Assembly: GCA_037074765.1 (NCBI GenBank)
Contig: JBAMDO010000150.1
Span: forward strand, 58,172 to 122,171
Direction of reading: 5' to 3'
From: Mansonella perstans
Lineage: Eukaryota; Nematoda; Chromadorea; Rhabditida; Onchocercidae
DNA: 64,000 nucleotides
The notes beneath the pieces are model-generated. The model was given only the letters and a program-made list of their open reading frames with translations, had not been told where the DNA came from and did no database searches. Shown here piece after piece: positions 46,887-60,137 of this stretch. The position numbers were made by a program, and so were the translations under genes. Position 1 is the stretch's first letter. Every line of letters begins with the position of its first letter.

Positions 46887-47838
46887 TGCCTGGACATCAT
46901 TCAGAACATCAATAAATATGTAGCTAGAATAGTTTCTCTGTAACTGTTCCTTCGTTATTTATCCGTCTAGTAGATGCATTGCAACTTTTAAATATTTCCT
47001 TAATTGTTTTATTGTAAGTGTCAAAAACTATATTTCGGGTAAATCTTGCCTTCTTCTATAATTAATTTCCATTTCTGAGTAGCATGGTGAGATCTTTTTT
47101 CTTCATGTTGTCGATTTGTCGTACCTTATTCATCTCTTGATGCGCAGCAATGTATAATTAATCCATTTTAGAATGCCGAATCAAATGTATAAATTTTGAA
47201 AAATCTTTAATCATTTTATTGAGTAGTTATGTCAACAATATAATTATATCAAAAATAACAATATAGTTATGCCAAAATTACAGCAATAGAGCAACTCATT
47301 TCAAATAAATTTTTCAAAAACAATTGAATCCAAAATAAATGCCATTTCATCCTATTTATAGCAGTAGCATTTCAACGGCTTACTTTTTTTAAAAAAAGTT
47401 GTTAATTTCGGATTTACATATGTATATATAGAATACTGAAAATCTTAAAAATTTTTGCTGTATTTTTTTTATTTTTATTCATTAGTACATTTCTTCATTT
47501 GATATGTAAATCGTTTAAGAAATTCAGTAGAACCTTTATGCGGTCAGTATTTGGTCATTGTTATTGGTCACACTGCAAGTTTTTATTTGTATTCTTTCCT
47601 TTTATTTTTCCCATATTACTTCATTATTCTCCTGTTGAAATTCGACTTGTTAATTGATTTTTAGAATTTGTTTTGATGCAATAGCATTAGTGCTTATTTC
47701 ACATAACAATATGGTTGTGTTTACTTTCTTTTTTTTATTTCCATTATTTTTTGCAATGATCTGTATAATGCTGTTGTTCCTTTGTTATAGATAGAAAGAT
47801 TCCTATGACTGAAGAAGAGAGGTCCATAATGACAACAG
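46887..47838. other. Non-coding stretch after hyi
   Basis: AT-rich; no exon recognised except the frame discussed at 47793-47889. Confidence 0.5.
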
Positions 47839-47889
47839 ATGGCACCCTGTGGTGCTTACAGTGTTGCAAAGTTTACGGTAGCTGAAATG
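47839..47889 (+). pseudogene. Isolated short-chain-dehydrogenase-like exon
   Basis: After an ACAACAG acceptor-like site the frame reads MAPCGAYSVAKFTVAEM, then a consensus GTAAGG donor. GAYSVAKF carries the YxxxK catalytic pair of the SDR fold in its usual setting (GAYSVSKFAVE-type). Read past the donor, the frame continues for about 45 more codons. No Rossmann-start exon (TGxxxGxG) and no following exon were found within several kb, so this is either a lone relic or part of a gene with very long introns. The overlapping frame upstream (TEEERSIMTTDGTLWCLQCC) looks weakly like a zinc-finger start and cannot be coding at the same time. Confidence 0.35.
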
Positions 47890-50664
47890 GTAAGGAAGGG
47901 AAATGTTGAGTTCGGAATGCTTAGGTTTATAATTTTCACCTATCTTTTAGGCATTTTTTTTCGAAAGGCACCATTTTTTCAGTCTTTTGCTGTACTATGC
48001 AAATTTATTCGGCATTTGATCTACTAACTATTATACTGATATTTTTTGATTTGTAGTTCTTATTTTTTCTCCTCCAGAAAATTGTTGAAATCGAAGTAAA
48101 CATGATTCAGTTAACGTTTATAATTCTTCACTTTCTTGTGAATAAGTGAAGGTACAGGTTAAGGTCATGCTACCTTATAATTTTGTGGAACTAATAGTAT
48201 ACAAAATAGTGGATAGGGAGAAAAAGAGAGAGAGAGAGGAAGGGAGATTTTATGATTATTGCAAAATGTAAAAAAGAAATAACATGAATGAAATAACATC
48301 TGATATAAAAATTATTCTTTTTAATTAATTATAATAAAATAAAATTCAGGGGTCAGGATTTAGAGCGTGGTCTTTTACCCAGTGACCGATCGTGTTTGCT
48401 TATCACTCAGACACAGCTCGGTACCACAGGGTAGATGAACAGGCTCATGCAAAAACGGAAGAGATGAGATTATCATTATTTTTGATTGAAATTTGTTGCT
48501 TTTAAATATTTCTTTATTGTTTCCATTATCACAGTGTTTTTTTTTCCTCTTTTTGCCACTTATCGGTTGTTTATCTGAAACATGAAAAATAATTTCAAAA
48601 ATCTTTTTCAAATTTTTACAGAAAAAGACTAAGAAAAAATGAGCCATAGAGAAGAGTGGTCTGTTGAATTAAGCTGATAATTAATTAGTGCTAAAGTAAA
48701 TGTTTAGACTGAATATCGGTCGCGCCAGAATAAAATGTTCACTTTCGTTATGATCAGTAAAGTGATTAAACTTGTTTACTTGATAACAAATATAGTTTTA
48801 ATACTCTTTTTTTTTTCTGGTTACTTTAAGGATTAAATAGACGATGAATTTGATTGTCGATGTTATTCCTGGACAATAAGTATGTATCAAAAATCTTACT
48901 GATAGACATAAGAAAATGAAAAATAATCAACTTATTTGAATTTCCAAGCGTTGTTGTGCAAAATTAATACGAAGTTATCCTTTTAAATATTAATTAAATT
49001 TTACTTGTGATGTGTATCAGTTAGAGATGATAATGCTATCAGTGGTTATATTGGATATAGGAAGAATGGGAAGGATCATAGCTATATAAAATTTATTTTT
49101 TGATATAGATTTAAATCAAAAATCTTGGAATAGAGATTTTGACGAAATTTTGGGATGAATGAGTAGGCTTATTGTAATAAGGTGAATACAAGGTGTTAAA
49201 GTTAATTAAAACTTAAACTAATGAAGATATTTTAACATATTGAATTGCTTATCATCATCACTACTACAGACAGCAAAGTATTAGTATTAATTACTTTAAT
49301 TGGCTTCATCGCATAAATATGATTTGCCAATTCAACGAAGATTAAAATCACAGTAATATCACCGATAGTAGATACAACGAGATTGTCTATGGTTATCACA
49401 AAAATAAAAAAATATTGGTTTCATTTTAATTGAAAATTAAAATTTTAGTATTTTACAATCAACTAAACAACAGACCATCGAATGTACAAATGTTACGATA
49501 TTTCAGAATATTGGCTCCAAATGTCCAACCTCCTTAATGCACAAATCTCTTTGAGAAAGAAAAAAACTTCATCAGATCGCTAAAAAAAAAACCGAAATAT
49601 TTTAATGGACGAAGATTATGAAACATGGTTACTGTATTGATGACCACAATTATGTGACAATGATGACGATAGTAATGACTACTTGATTATTATCAATAAC
49701 CTTGGGACAAAGAAATTTGGACAAAGTTGTGTAATGAATGAATGAATGAATTGAATAAATTAATGAATTGGATGGAATGAATGAATGAATGAATGAGTGA
49801 ATAGAATAAATAAATGAATGGAATGAATTGAATAAGTTAATGAATGAGTTAGTAGATAGGTTACTGTAGTAAGATGAATAGAAGGAAAAAAGGGTTCAAC
49901 CATTTGCGCCATCTCTTTATATAATTTGCATGATGATATTAATTATAAAGATACAATATGATTAGTAGTAGTGGTAGTATGAAATAATTAAATATCGATT
50001 TACTGTAGAGACATTTGTGCCATCTTTCTATTCCATACTATTAAAAGTTAATATTTACAAATTAGCACAGTGAATAGTAGTAGTATGAAAAATAAGAATT
50101 GGATTAGATTTTCCAGTTCAGTGAAATATCAAATTTGAAATATATGAAAATGGAAGATTTAAAAAAGCAAAAAATTGTTTTTTGATTTTAGAGAAAATTA
50201 TTGCTCCGCGAAAAATTGAGTTAAAATTTATTTCTTTTTTTCGAAATGTAATTTGTCTTCTCTTTGTACAAGACATCTTCTTTTATTTGATGCCAACCGA
50301 CTTTATAAAGTATCCACAACAATGAGTTTCTCTTTCACTCTCTCTCTCTCTCTCTCTTTTTCCTCTTTCTCCCTTTTTCTCACTATCATATTTATTCAAA
50401 TATTTTCAATTAAAAGATTAACAAATTTACAGATTTCATTAATTACAATCCAATTCAAATTAGTAATGCCATTAAAAAGAAAAGGAAAAAAAGGAACTTC
50501 AGCAATAATAATTCAAACAAAAGAATCAATTAATTAGGAAAAAGGGAAAATTTTTTTTGCCGAAATCCTTTTATTTAGTTTTTTTTAAAAAGTTTAATTT
50601 TCGTTTCCCACTTTTCCTTTGTGCTCATTTTTCTTTTATCATGAATGAATTCATCATTCCTCTA
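47890..50664. other. Mostly non-coding region
   Basis: A GC-richer islet at 48350-48460 is open on the minus strand (EPVHLPCGTELCLSDKQ), see findings. A GAAT-type tetranucleotide array lies at 49733-49848 and a CT tract at 50336-50358. Nothing else recognised. Confidence 0.4.
49733..49848. repeat. (GAAT)n-type imperfect microsatellite
   Basis: AATG/GAAT units with interruptions. Confidence 0.85.
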
Positions 50665-50665
50665 T

Positions 50666-50699
50666 CGAAGCATTAACACCTTTTATAGGCAAGTAAAAT
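50666..50699 (+). pseudogene. Stray fragment of hyi exon 7 with its splice donor
   Basis: Matches 46236-46268 (end of exon 7 plus the donor), sharing CACCTTTTATAGG. Six differences over about 32 bases are all transitions. It leads into a degenerate tandem repeat (about 50730-50860) built on GGTAAATAG and CCTAAAATTATA blocks. Confidence 0.55.
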
Positions 50700-50859
50700 T
50701 TGCACTTTACTTGCATTTCACAAAAATTGTGATGAACTTCAGGTAAATAGTAAACTTCACTTTTATTTTTCCTAAAATTATATTGAATTTCGGGTAAATA
50801 GGCAGTATAAACTTTACTTTAATTTACTTACTTTTCCTAAATTATACTGAATTGCATCA

Positions 50860-52080
50860 AAAATCTCACTTATTTGTTTTAAATTAACAACAAAATTAAA
50901 ATTACAAAAAAAATTTGTTCACATACAACAAATTACTTAAACTCATTTTTTTCGGTGTTTCTTTTGACTTATCTGTTTACTATTTGTTGAAGTTTATCAC
51001 TTATCCGAAATTAAAAAGTTTATAACTTACCTGAAGTTAAAAATTTCAGCAATGTTCAGCAATCAGCAGTCTTGCATGTAAAATTTGTCATTTATCTTAA
51101 GTTAGAAAATCAATATAAGACCGCTAATTTGAACGTTGCTAAAATCACACACTGCTAAATTGTTAAATTTATAAGAGTGAAAATTCTTTCGGCTTCTAAA
51201 AGTTTAAGTTTTAACTTGTCAGTCACTTGTTTGCGAAGAATTAAATAACATATAGTCACCAATATGAAAAATCAATATGAAATCTTCTTTTTTGTTCGAT
51301 CAATTTTGAAGTAAATTCAAACTTACCTTCTGGTACTAGTCAAATCAGTATCGAATGAAAGAAAAAAAGCAAAAAAGTAATCAATACAAGAATGAATTCT
51401 CAAGCGGAGTAAAACATAATCTTCATTTAAATTAACTTTTCAAAAAGTTATTAACTTGTTCACTGTGCTCGCTCAAATGATTTCTGTGGGTGTTAATTTT
51501 AATTCGAATTACTTCCAGAAGTTGTCAAAGTTCAAAAATGAGAAAAAAAACTGAAATTTTCGTCATTCAAAAAAAAGTTATTAATTTTGTATTAGTAACG
51601 ATTCAATGATTTCTGAGGTTGTAACTATTTTCAAAAGTCATTCCAACGTACACTGAAAAGATAAAGACACAGTAGCATTAAACGGTGAGGAAAGAAGGCT
51701 GGAATTTTTATGAGCATACGGTATGTGTAATTCAATCTTATGCCATTGAAATTCCAAAATTTGTCATACGAATGAAGAATGTGACAAAAAAAAAAAAAAA
51801 GATTTCATAAAACAGAGTCAATGAGAATTTGAATATCTGAAGTGAGGAGAAAATATAAATTCAAAAAAAAGTCAGAAATACTTTCATTGGTTTTTTTCTC
51901 AATGATTGCTTAGCAAAACTTAAATTTCCCTTTACGAAAGTTATGGCTCATTTGATTTAACGACAATCTTATCTTCAATGAGCAATGCTTGTGGGAAAAT
52001 CTTCCGAATTTTTTTAAACTTACTCAAAGTTATCATTAATAGTTAAAATCTCAAATAATTGCCTTAAGTTATATTGAAGA
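50860..52080. other. Non-coding stretch
   Basis: AT-rich sequence, no gene recognised. Confidence 0.5.
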
Positions 52081-52360
52081 AAATGGTGAATACAATTGCT
52101 GCAAGAATAAAACCTTGTTTCACACCATTCATTACTGAGAAAGGCTTAGAAAAGGCGTTGGCGTATCTGATTTGACCGCGTTGATTTCCCTGTAACAAGA
52201 CAATCATTGATTTTAAGGAAACATCCTAATCATTCCAAGATCCATAAGCCATTTATGCTCACAGTGTCAAAAACTTTGGTGAGGTCAACGTAAAGTCAGT
52301 CCTCTGTTCTGTTTCTGGTTGCATGGCAGTTATTCAAATAAGTACCTCTTTGCATATAAA
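52081..52360 (-). mobile_element. RTE-type non-LTR retrotransposon relic (reverse transcriptase)
   Basis: The minus strand encodes, with stops and frame changes, NNCHATRNRTED, then YVDLTKVFDTVSINGLWILE, then LGCFLKIND, then PFSVMNGVKQGFILAAIVF. These match in order the reverse-transcriptase stretch of RTE-like elements (VDLTKAFDTVSR.GLW ... NGVKQGCVLAPTLF). The first catalytic Asp lies in the VDLTKVFD motif. Only about 90 codons remain and no YADD box or endonuclease was seen, so the element is dead. Confidence 0.8.
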
Positions 52361-52685
52361 TTGCTTTCCTTTCTAGTACATCATAAAATTCGAACAATTT
52401 AAGATTTTGAAATTTAAAATTTCTGACACTTCCAAAAATTTTACAACTAAAAATATTAGCCACTATTTCTGTTCGCTTTGCATTATTAATTGGAATTTTT
52501 TGAAAAGAAGTACGCAGTCGAGCTAATTATCGATTGTTGAATTAAAAGTTCAATTTTTCAGTAAAAACAAATCAATGCTGATAACAAAGCAAAATTTAAA
52601 ACAATGTCATTTAAATAGTGTACAAAGAGTGAGACGCACAATATGGAAAAATAAAACTAGTGCAAATTGAATGCACCTACAGTCT

Positions 52686-53060
52686 GTTGTCATTATTGTT
52701 ATTATTACCATTAATTATTATTAGTCATTTCAATTATTATCAATTACTATTATTATCGTTTTCATTATTGTTGGTTATCAATTATTACTATTATTAATTA
52801 CTATTATCAATTAACCGATAAGTTTTAATAGCAATTACTTATTGCTGTTATTGCCACTAATTTTCATTTATTATTAATAATTATTATCAACTGCTATCAA
52901 TATGAAACAGTTCAACTGGTGCAGTACGAAATTCGCTTGCAAACTATTATTTATTTTATCATAATTAATTACTTTCATCAATTACTGTTAATTTATTTTA
53001 TTGTATTAATTATTGTCAATAATTATTACACCGTTACCGTTATTATAGTTTGCCATCAAC
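52686..53060. repeat. (ATT)n-rich imperfect array
   Basis: Long series of ATT, ATC and ACT triplets with interruptions. Confidence 0.8.
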
Positions 53061-56000
53061 TATTTTTAATTATTATTTGACAGATTCGTATTTTAAAGTA
53101 TATTTTATTGAATGTAATTTGTTAATCAATTTTTGTTCTTTAACGAAATTTTACCTATCTTCAGTAATGACAAAATTTGCCTGTTTGAGAGTATATATAT
53201 TTGAGTATATATTTGAGAGTATATTTGAGAGTACATAGTATCCCTGACTGAAATAAAATCAGTGTGATGAATATGATAGGAGCCTTACTTAATCAGTCTT
53301 TACAATAATAGATTTATTTGATAATGAGTGTACAGATTGAAATGAATGAAACTCCAAAATTTAAATTTAACAAATGACTGAATTTGTGGAGAAAAAGGTG
53401 CTATAGAGGAAAATATTAACATATTTTCTGAATTTGTTTGTAACTTTTTTCCGGTTTTTTTTGTTTGTCGTATTATTTTAATTATATGTTAATTAGTTTA
53501 CTTATAGTTAATTCCTTTAATTGTATACTAATTTTTTAATCACTTATTAATTCTTCCTAATTATTTATTTGAAACAATTCGAAATTTTCATTTGCAAAAT
53601 TTCTTTGAAATTATCCTCAAATTGTCCAAAAGTTTAAGAAAAAGTTTAAACGAAAAAAAACGATAGTCTAAATGCGATAAAGAAGTTTTTTCTTGCTGTT
53701 GCCACTTATGGTAGTAAAATTTCTTTAAGTTATAAAAACTATTTCAAATATAAATTTGAAAAAGTTGCTGTACCTTATAAAAGTCTAATTGAGTTTTTTT
53801 CCGCTTGAAAACCAATTGCAATCTTTTTCATACTGGTCATTTTTAAACAATTACAAAGTATTAAAGTCAAATTAGCAATCTAAAAAGTTATTTTATCAAT
53901 AATACCTATTTAATTAGTGCTTTTAACTTCAATTCGATTTTCAAACTTTTGAATTTGGAAAAAGATTTTCACTATCTCATTACCTTCATATATTCATGTT
54001 TTTTTTTTGGTAAATTTAATCTCATACACTAAGCTAAAAAATTTGAAAATTTCAAATGTTCTGTTGCATAATAATACTTCAACAACATTTTTTTATTTTC
54101 ACTTTATTTCACTTAGTTTATCCAAAAATATTTGCTGAAACTTTTTGTAAAGCTTTTCTTAATGGGTAGCATAGAAGTGGAGAAGAAAGTAATTCAGCCT
54201 GCAAATTATTTCCGGAATGTCGGCAATATTCCTTTGATGTAAAAATTTTATGACTCACACAAGGGCAGAACGAAAATAGTTCTAAGATAACAACTTTTCA
54301 ATTGGAAAAGAAAAAACATTCTTATTTTTAGCTTTTGCTATCTTTCCCTTCTGGAAAAAAAAGAGCTGAAAAAAGTAAAAGTTCGTTTTTGTTATTTTCA
54401 TGGACAACAAAAGAAAATAAAGAAACAAAAATACATAACAAGAAAAAAATATAAGAGCAAAGAAAAAACGAAAAAGTAATTACGTAAAAAAATAAGGAAA
54501 TGTAGTAAAATAAAATGCTTACGGAAAAACATAAGTAAAAATAGAAACGTAAAAGAAGATGGAGACGTAAATCAAAATGTTTACGAAAAAATTTTAAAAA
54601 TTATTTCCTCAAGATCGATCATATGTATTTATAAACCAAAAAAAAGATTGAAAAACAAAAAAAATCTAATCAAAAGTTTGATTCGTTTTTTTTTATTCGA
54701 TTCGTTGACATTTTTTTCTTCGTGACACTTTTTATCGGAGGGAAAAAATTGAGAAATAAAATTTTACGACTTCCAATTTACATTTCGTATAATATTCATT
54801 ATATGGGCAGAAATGAAATTGAGGAAATGAATAAGAAAGATACACATTTATTATCATCGATTCGGAATACGATACTTGAGGTCATAAAGAGAGGATTGAA
54901 TGAAGGAAAAAAAAGTAATGAGATGGTTGGATCAAACTAGAAGAATGACAATTGTTCAGCCATTGCGGATGACAAACAATATTGTCACCCACCGATTGGG
55001 ATCGCTGAATTTTTGTCGTCATTTTTTTCAGATGTGAAAAACGAATTTTTCAAGCAGATAAAAAAATTTATTTTATAATCGATAATGATGTTTGGTAAAT
55101 GGATGAAAGTCTATGTGATAGTGAAACGGAAATGAATCATGGTGTAACCGGAAAATGTTTTTCTGATTGAATAAATGGCATTTTATGATGCTTTAATGTT
55201 GTACACTGAAAGTTTACAAATGTATTCAAAATTTTAATATGAACATGTTTATTATCATCATGGAGTTTCCTATTTTAATTTTTTTCTCTTTTTTTTGTTG
55301 AATTTGTTGCAAAAAAATCATTGTGACAGTTGCGTTTAAGCCAAAAAGTTTGAAAATAAAAAAGTTTTTTAAATTTTAGAAATTCAAACGAAATTTCGTC
55401 ACGTGAAAAATTTTCTAATTTCTACGTTCAAAAATTAAAATAACTTTTTGACGTAGCGTAAAGTTTGTGGATAAAGCGATATTAAAGTAAAGTTTTATTA
55501 TGCCATGAGTAAAATATATAGCCAAAATATGAAAAGTATCTAATAAAACCGTTTCTCAAGACTGAATAGAAAAATGATCACATAACGGGCACACACACAC
55601 AATATAACACACACCTATGTACTCACACACATACATATAAAACAGAGAGAGAAGTTCAAAAACAAATTATTAGAAGAATAATATTTCATCGAAATCTTAA
55701 TCCTCGGTTCTAGATTTGAAAAGAAAGTTTCTTTGTCTTTTTTCTTCGAGGCTTTAAAAAGCGGCAAGAAAAGAGAGAAATGGATTGGGATAGGTTGGAA
55801 TAGTTTTGTGTGCCCTTGTGTGCCGCTATATTTTATTTTATTTTATAGCATTTTTTTTTTTTTTTTTGATCATACGATTAGGACCACACATGGTGAAATA
55901 GTAATTTTCAATAAATTATTTCAAAAATAGGAGGGAGAAGTTGAAGGAAAGAGTGGAAAAAAAAGTCGGCAAGATAATAGTTGAGAGTTGAGAAAAATTT

Positions 56001-58042
56001 TTTTTTCCTTTTCTTTTTTCTAAAATAATTTGAGAAAAAAAACAATTATTTTTCTTTCCTTTGAAAATGAAAAAATGTCAGAAAATGCAAGTTTTAATTG
56101 GCATTAAAAAGCTTTTTTCACTAATTAAATTTGCCACTCCTTTTTGTTTTATAAAAAAATAATATGCAAAGTAATATGTAATTTTTTTTTACAAACGATG
56201 TATAATATTTAGCTACAACTACATTTGAAAAATTTTTGCTTGTTTATCTGTTACTTGTTTGTTTGTTTGTCTGTTTACTTGTATGTTCATTTGCCTGTTT
56301 ACTTGTTTGTTTTTTTATTTTCTTATTTGCCAATATGAAACTAAGAATGGAAAGAAGGAATAAGATAGAGCTAAGTGACTTATTTATTATAAAGCATCTA
56401 AAAAATTATTGTAGTCATTTAATTAAAATTTTTTTAATCATTTAAATTTTGTTTTATTTATTTTTTGTTTTTCTATTTGAAAAAAATAAAATTAGAAATG
56501 GCGAGAGATACAGAGAGAAAGATAGAAAAAGAAAACTATGCGAAAAAGAATTTTTATTATATTCCATTCAAAAATTAATGTACTATTGGAATTTATTTGC
56601 TCCTTTTTTCGTAAATTAAATTACAGTATTCTCAGGAAGCAAAAAAAAAACACAATAGTACTATGATTCAGTAACATGATAAGAAAAAAAAAGAAATGAG
56701 AGAATTTATGAATCAATTGACAATTTTAGTCTCCTTTTTTTTGGTGACATTTTTGCAAAAGAAAGAAAATTGACAAATTTACAAAGAGAAGTGTAAAATC
56801 TTTCAAGAATTTTAATAATCCTCGAACTTTCAAATAAATCATTGCATTAGTTACATCTAGAAGCTAATATTCATTTTAAATCATTTTTCCACATACCACT
56901 GTTAATTAGTATTTACCAATAAAAATAATTTGCAGAAAAAAAAACTAGTTGTAATATTGTTTTAATTTGTAGATTCAACATCATTGTAAATTTCTAATTT
57001 TTGTTTTAAATGAAAAAATGAAAATACTTTCAAAAAATTTTAACTGATATTCTCATCAGCAATATTATTGATTTTTAGATGTAAGTAAAAGATAGTTTAG
57101 TTTTCATAAAATACTATTATTTTATGAAATGTTGAACAATATGTGAGGAGTAAATTTCAAAAACTTTAGAATAAAATTTAATTGTGAATACTTTTTTTTC
57201 AAAAGATAATATAATAACTTATTTAGTTCAGTCCTACTGTTATTGTATATTTCAGATGAAATTTTGCAGAGAAAAAAGCTCATCGATTATTTTGATAAAT
57301 TTCATACATTACAAAAGTTGAACGATTGACATAATTAGATATATCTATAGGCCAATATGATAAAGATATTTTCAAAACTGAAAAATTAAAATTAAAATTC
57401 AAGTAAAATTAGGTGTAATAATTTTTTTTTTATATATGTAATTATGTAATAATTTTATATTGTAGTACATGCAATTTCAGTATTATGAGTTCTTGCTGAA
57501 TAATACATATGATAGTATCAATAACTAGTTACCTAAGCTACAGTATTTTATTATACTGATAATACCAGTAACCAGTTATTTTAACTACCGTATTTTATTC
57601 CTCTATAACTGGAGTAGCACTGTAAACTAATAAATGTCATTGCTTTGCTTAAATTTTTAACTGATTTAAAATTCATAAAATTATTTTGTGGAAACTAACA
57701 TCCAGGTCGTCATTAAGTTTAACTTAGTTTCACATTTCATCAGACCAAATGTTCTTCATTATCGTAATATATTTTGATGTGCTCGAGATTTCCAATTTTG
57801 TCACTTTTTTTTCGTCATATTTAATTATTTGCACCTGTGCATATCATTCATTATAAAACCTAACTGAATATAGAAATTTAATTCTTGAATTTAATTTTGA
57901 AAAGATTCACATTATAAAATAGAATAAATTTACTTTATTTTGAGGCTAGCTAAAAATTTTCATGCAAAATAAACTTAAATATTTGAAAAAAGAAAGAGTA
58001 AAAATGACCACTGTTTGGATCAAAAATTTCAAAAATGCTATC
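53061..58042. other. Non-coding region with simple sequence
   Basis: No firm gene. It holds a GAGAGTATATATTT repeat (53186-53232), a purine-rich region with many AAAA runs (54340-54680), an AC tract (55590-55632) and a TTTG/CTGT tract (56238-56310). A GC-richer islet at 54940-55015 has open frames on both strands: plus MTIVQPLRMTNNIVTHRLG, and minus RSQSVGDNIVCHPQWLNNCH after a TTCAG site. I cannot decide between them. Confidence 0.4.
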
Positions 58043-58151
58043 GCATTGTAAAACAATCACTGCTATGCATTTAGACATTTAGGGAACTGAAATGATGATA
58101 AATCTAGGATTTTTTGGGATAGAGAACTGCTATCCAAACCCTTCATCACAG

Positions 58152-58231
58152 CCGGGATAAAGTGCTCCATCGAGATTTACGGAATTATTTATGATCGTCA
58201 ATCAATGATTATACCATCCGAATGTAAAAAG
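58152..58231 (+). CDS. Candidate exon conserved in both tandem copies
   Basis: Lies between a CATCACAG acceptor and a GTATTT donor, is open, and encodes GIKCSIEIYGIIYDRQSMII followed by PSECKK. Exon sequence is conserved in copy 2 (61872-61951), whose acceptor reads CATCATAG. It is GC-richer than its flanks. No family recognised and no neighbouring exon identified. It may be one exon of a gene extending beyond the window, or chance. Confidence 0.35.
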
Positions 58232-59126
58232 GTATTTCCTTCTTTTTTTTTATTGACTACAATTGACTTTATGGCTTGGGATTATAAATTATGTGAACCT
58301 ATCAATTACCTTTGCACTCTTGCAACCTTTTGCTGTTTGACCTTTTCTATTGATGAAAATGAACAAAAAAAAAAAGAAAAAAAATGAATGCAAATCCAAA
58401 AGAAAGTTGTAAATAGGGCAAAAGGACAAGTTAGATTTTAATTATCAAATGAAAGGTAAATATATGAAAAAAGCACTTCCTGCTATATGCATATATCATC
58501 TAATTTTGTTCAGTTTTTTTTAACTTTCATAAAAGAGAATATTAATAACCGTAAAATTATTTCCTTCAAGTTCAGATATTCGATTAGATTATATATTTTA
58601 TAATTGAAATTATTTTTTGTGCTGCTAAATTATTTTGCAAAATCAATCAAATGATGAGATGGAAATTTCTGGATTGTTTTTTTGGAAAACTTTTAAAAAT
58701 AAAATAATTACACACACACACATATAAATATGCGCAGTCATTTCTATTAATTCATAGAATCTTAAGCAAGAAGGTCAACAATAATACAGGAAGGTCACAG
58801 TAAAGTTTCCTTACTTTTAAGTATAAGTAAGTAACAGTCACAACAAGATATAGATAAGTCGGCAATAATTGTTAATTTTAAATAGGAAGGAATGAAGGGA
58901 GGAAAGTAAAGCGGAGGAAAACACAAACACACTAATGGAGTGATCCAAATATAATCAAGCAGTTCTGAATTCCCTTTCCTCCCCACCAATTTTTTTCCAG
59001 CAATAAAAATTGGCAAGGAAGAAAGGAGGAAAATCGGAACTGAAAGCAAATGGACTGATCATTTTTTGAATAGATCGGTTAAATCATATAAGAAAAACAC
59101 ACAGTTAACCGATTTTTATTGCGGAC

Positions 59127-59140
59127 GTCATTTAAATGAC
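59127..59140. repeat. 14-bp perfect palindrome GTCATTTAAATGAC
   Basis: Present once in tandem copy 1 and twice in copy 2 (62957-62970 and 62995-63008), within a 38-bp unit (ACCGATTTTTATTGCGGA start) duplicated in copy 2. Confidence 0.9.
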
Positions 59141-59799
59141 CCGTTTTTATATTTGAATGTGCATTATGATTGAAACTACTTCAACTGCTACTGCTGCTAT
59201 TTGTTAATGGTACAAAAAAAAAGATAAAATAAAGTGAAAGAAAAAAAGAAAGAAAAGAAAATCGATTTAAAAAATCTTAACATTACTTAAATTTAAAAAT
59301 TAAATTTTTATTGAATTACCTAATTGGTTAATTTTCGTTTTATGCAAATAAATTTTAGAAAATTGCAGAAAATAACTTTTTAAATCCAACTTGTGCTTTT
59401 TTTCTCAATGAACTCGTTTCTTATTTTTATTGGAATAAAATTTTCATGACAATTAAGATTTAATATTTTTTTTGTAAATTATTAATAGCAAATAAATTAT
59501 TGTTGCTATATATTTGCATTATTTTCATTTGTGATATTACCAACGAGATATTAGAATATTTCTAATTATTAAATTCAATTATTAATTTAATAACAAAGTG
59601 AATTAAATGAAAATTCTGATTTCGTGCAATGGTTAAAATTTCAATCATTTCATTGATTTACAACACATTTCAAGCAATAATTCCCAAAAGGTTTCTTTTT
59701 TTTACTTGAATAATATTCACTAAAACTGGGCCATTTTATTCATTATTCTGGTTAATTTGATTATTCCAGTTACTACTTTCGGATTGTTAATATTTGATT

Positions 59800-59934
59800 A
59801 GTTGATGATAATGGTGACAATGAGGATGAAGATAATGTTAATGAAGAACGATAGTGATAGTGATGATGGTGATAATGGATGATTGATGATTATGGTGATC
59901 ATGATGATAACGGTGGTGATGATGATGATGATAC
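59800..59934. repeat. GAT-rich imperfect trinucleotide array (copy 1)
   Basis: GAT/AAT/GGT units; repeated at 63664-63798 in tandem copy 2. Confidence 0.85.
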
Positions 59935-60137
59935 GCATTAATTATCAGTTGAACTTTCTCCTACTGAACATCGTGATTTTTTAAGTAAATGGAAAGAAGT
60001 GCTGTTAATTTTCAACTTGCTCTGCTAATCCTTTAAATTAGTCAAAATATATTAAACTGAATAGTTTCTAAATTTCTAAGTAAATGGAACTTTTTTTTGC
60101 CTTCGAACAATTTCTGTATCATTTAGTGCATTTCACA

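Larger units (their letters stand above)
58043..60137 (+). repeat. Tandem segmental duplication, copy 1
   Basis: Matches 61762-64000 in direct orientation (offset 3719 at the left end). The right end of the match is set by the window edge, so the true unit may run to 61761 and be a head-to-tail duplication of about 3.7 kb. Copy 2 has about 185 bp (62155-62340) that copy 1 lacks; copy 1 has about 55 bp near 58380-58440 that copy 2 lacks. Confidence 0.93.

Noticed and set aside
54722..54940. 72-codon plus-strand frame
   Set aside because: Lys/Ile-rich without motif or splice context; an opposing minus frame overlaps its end.
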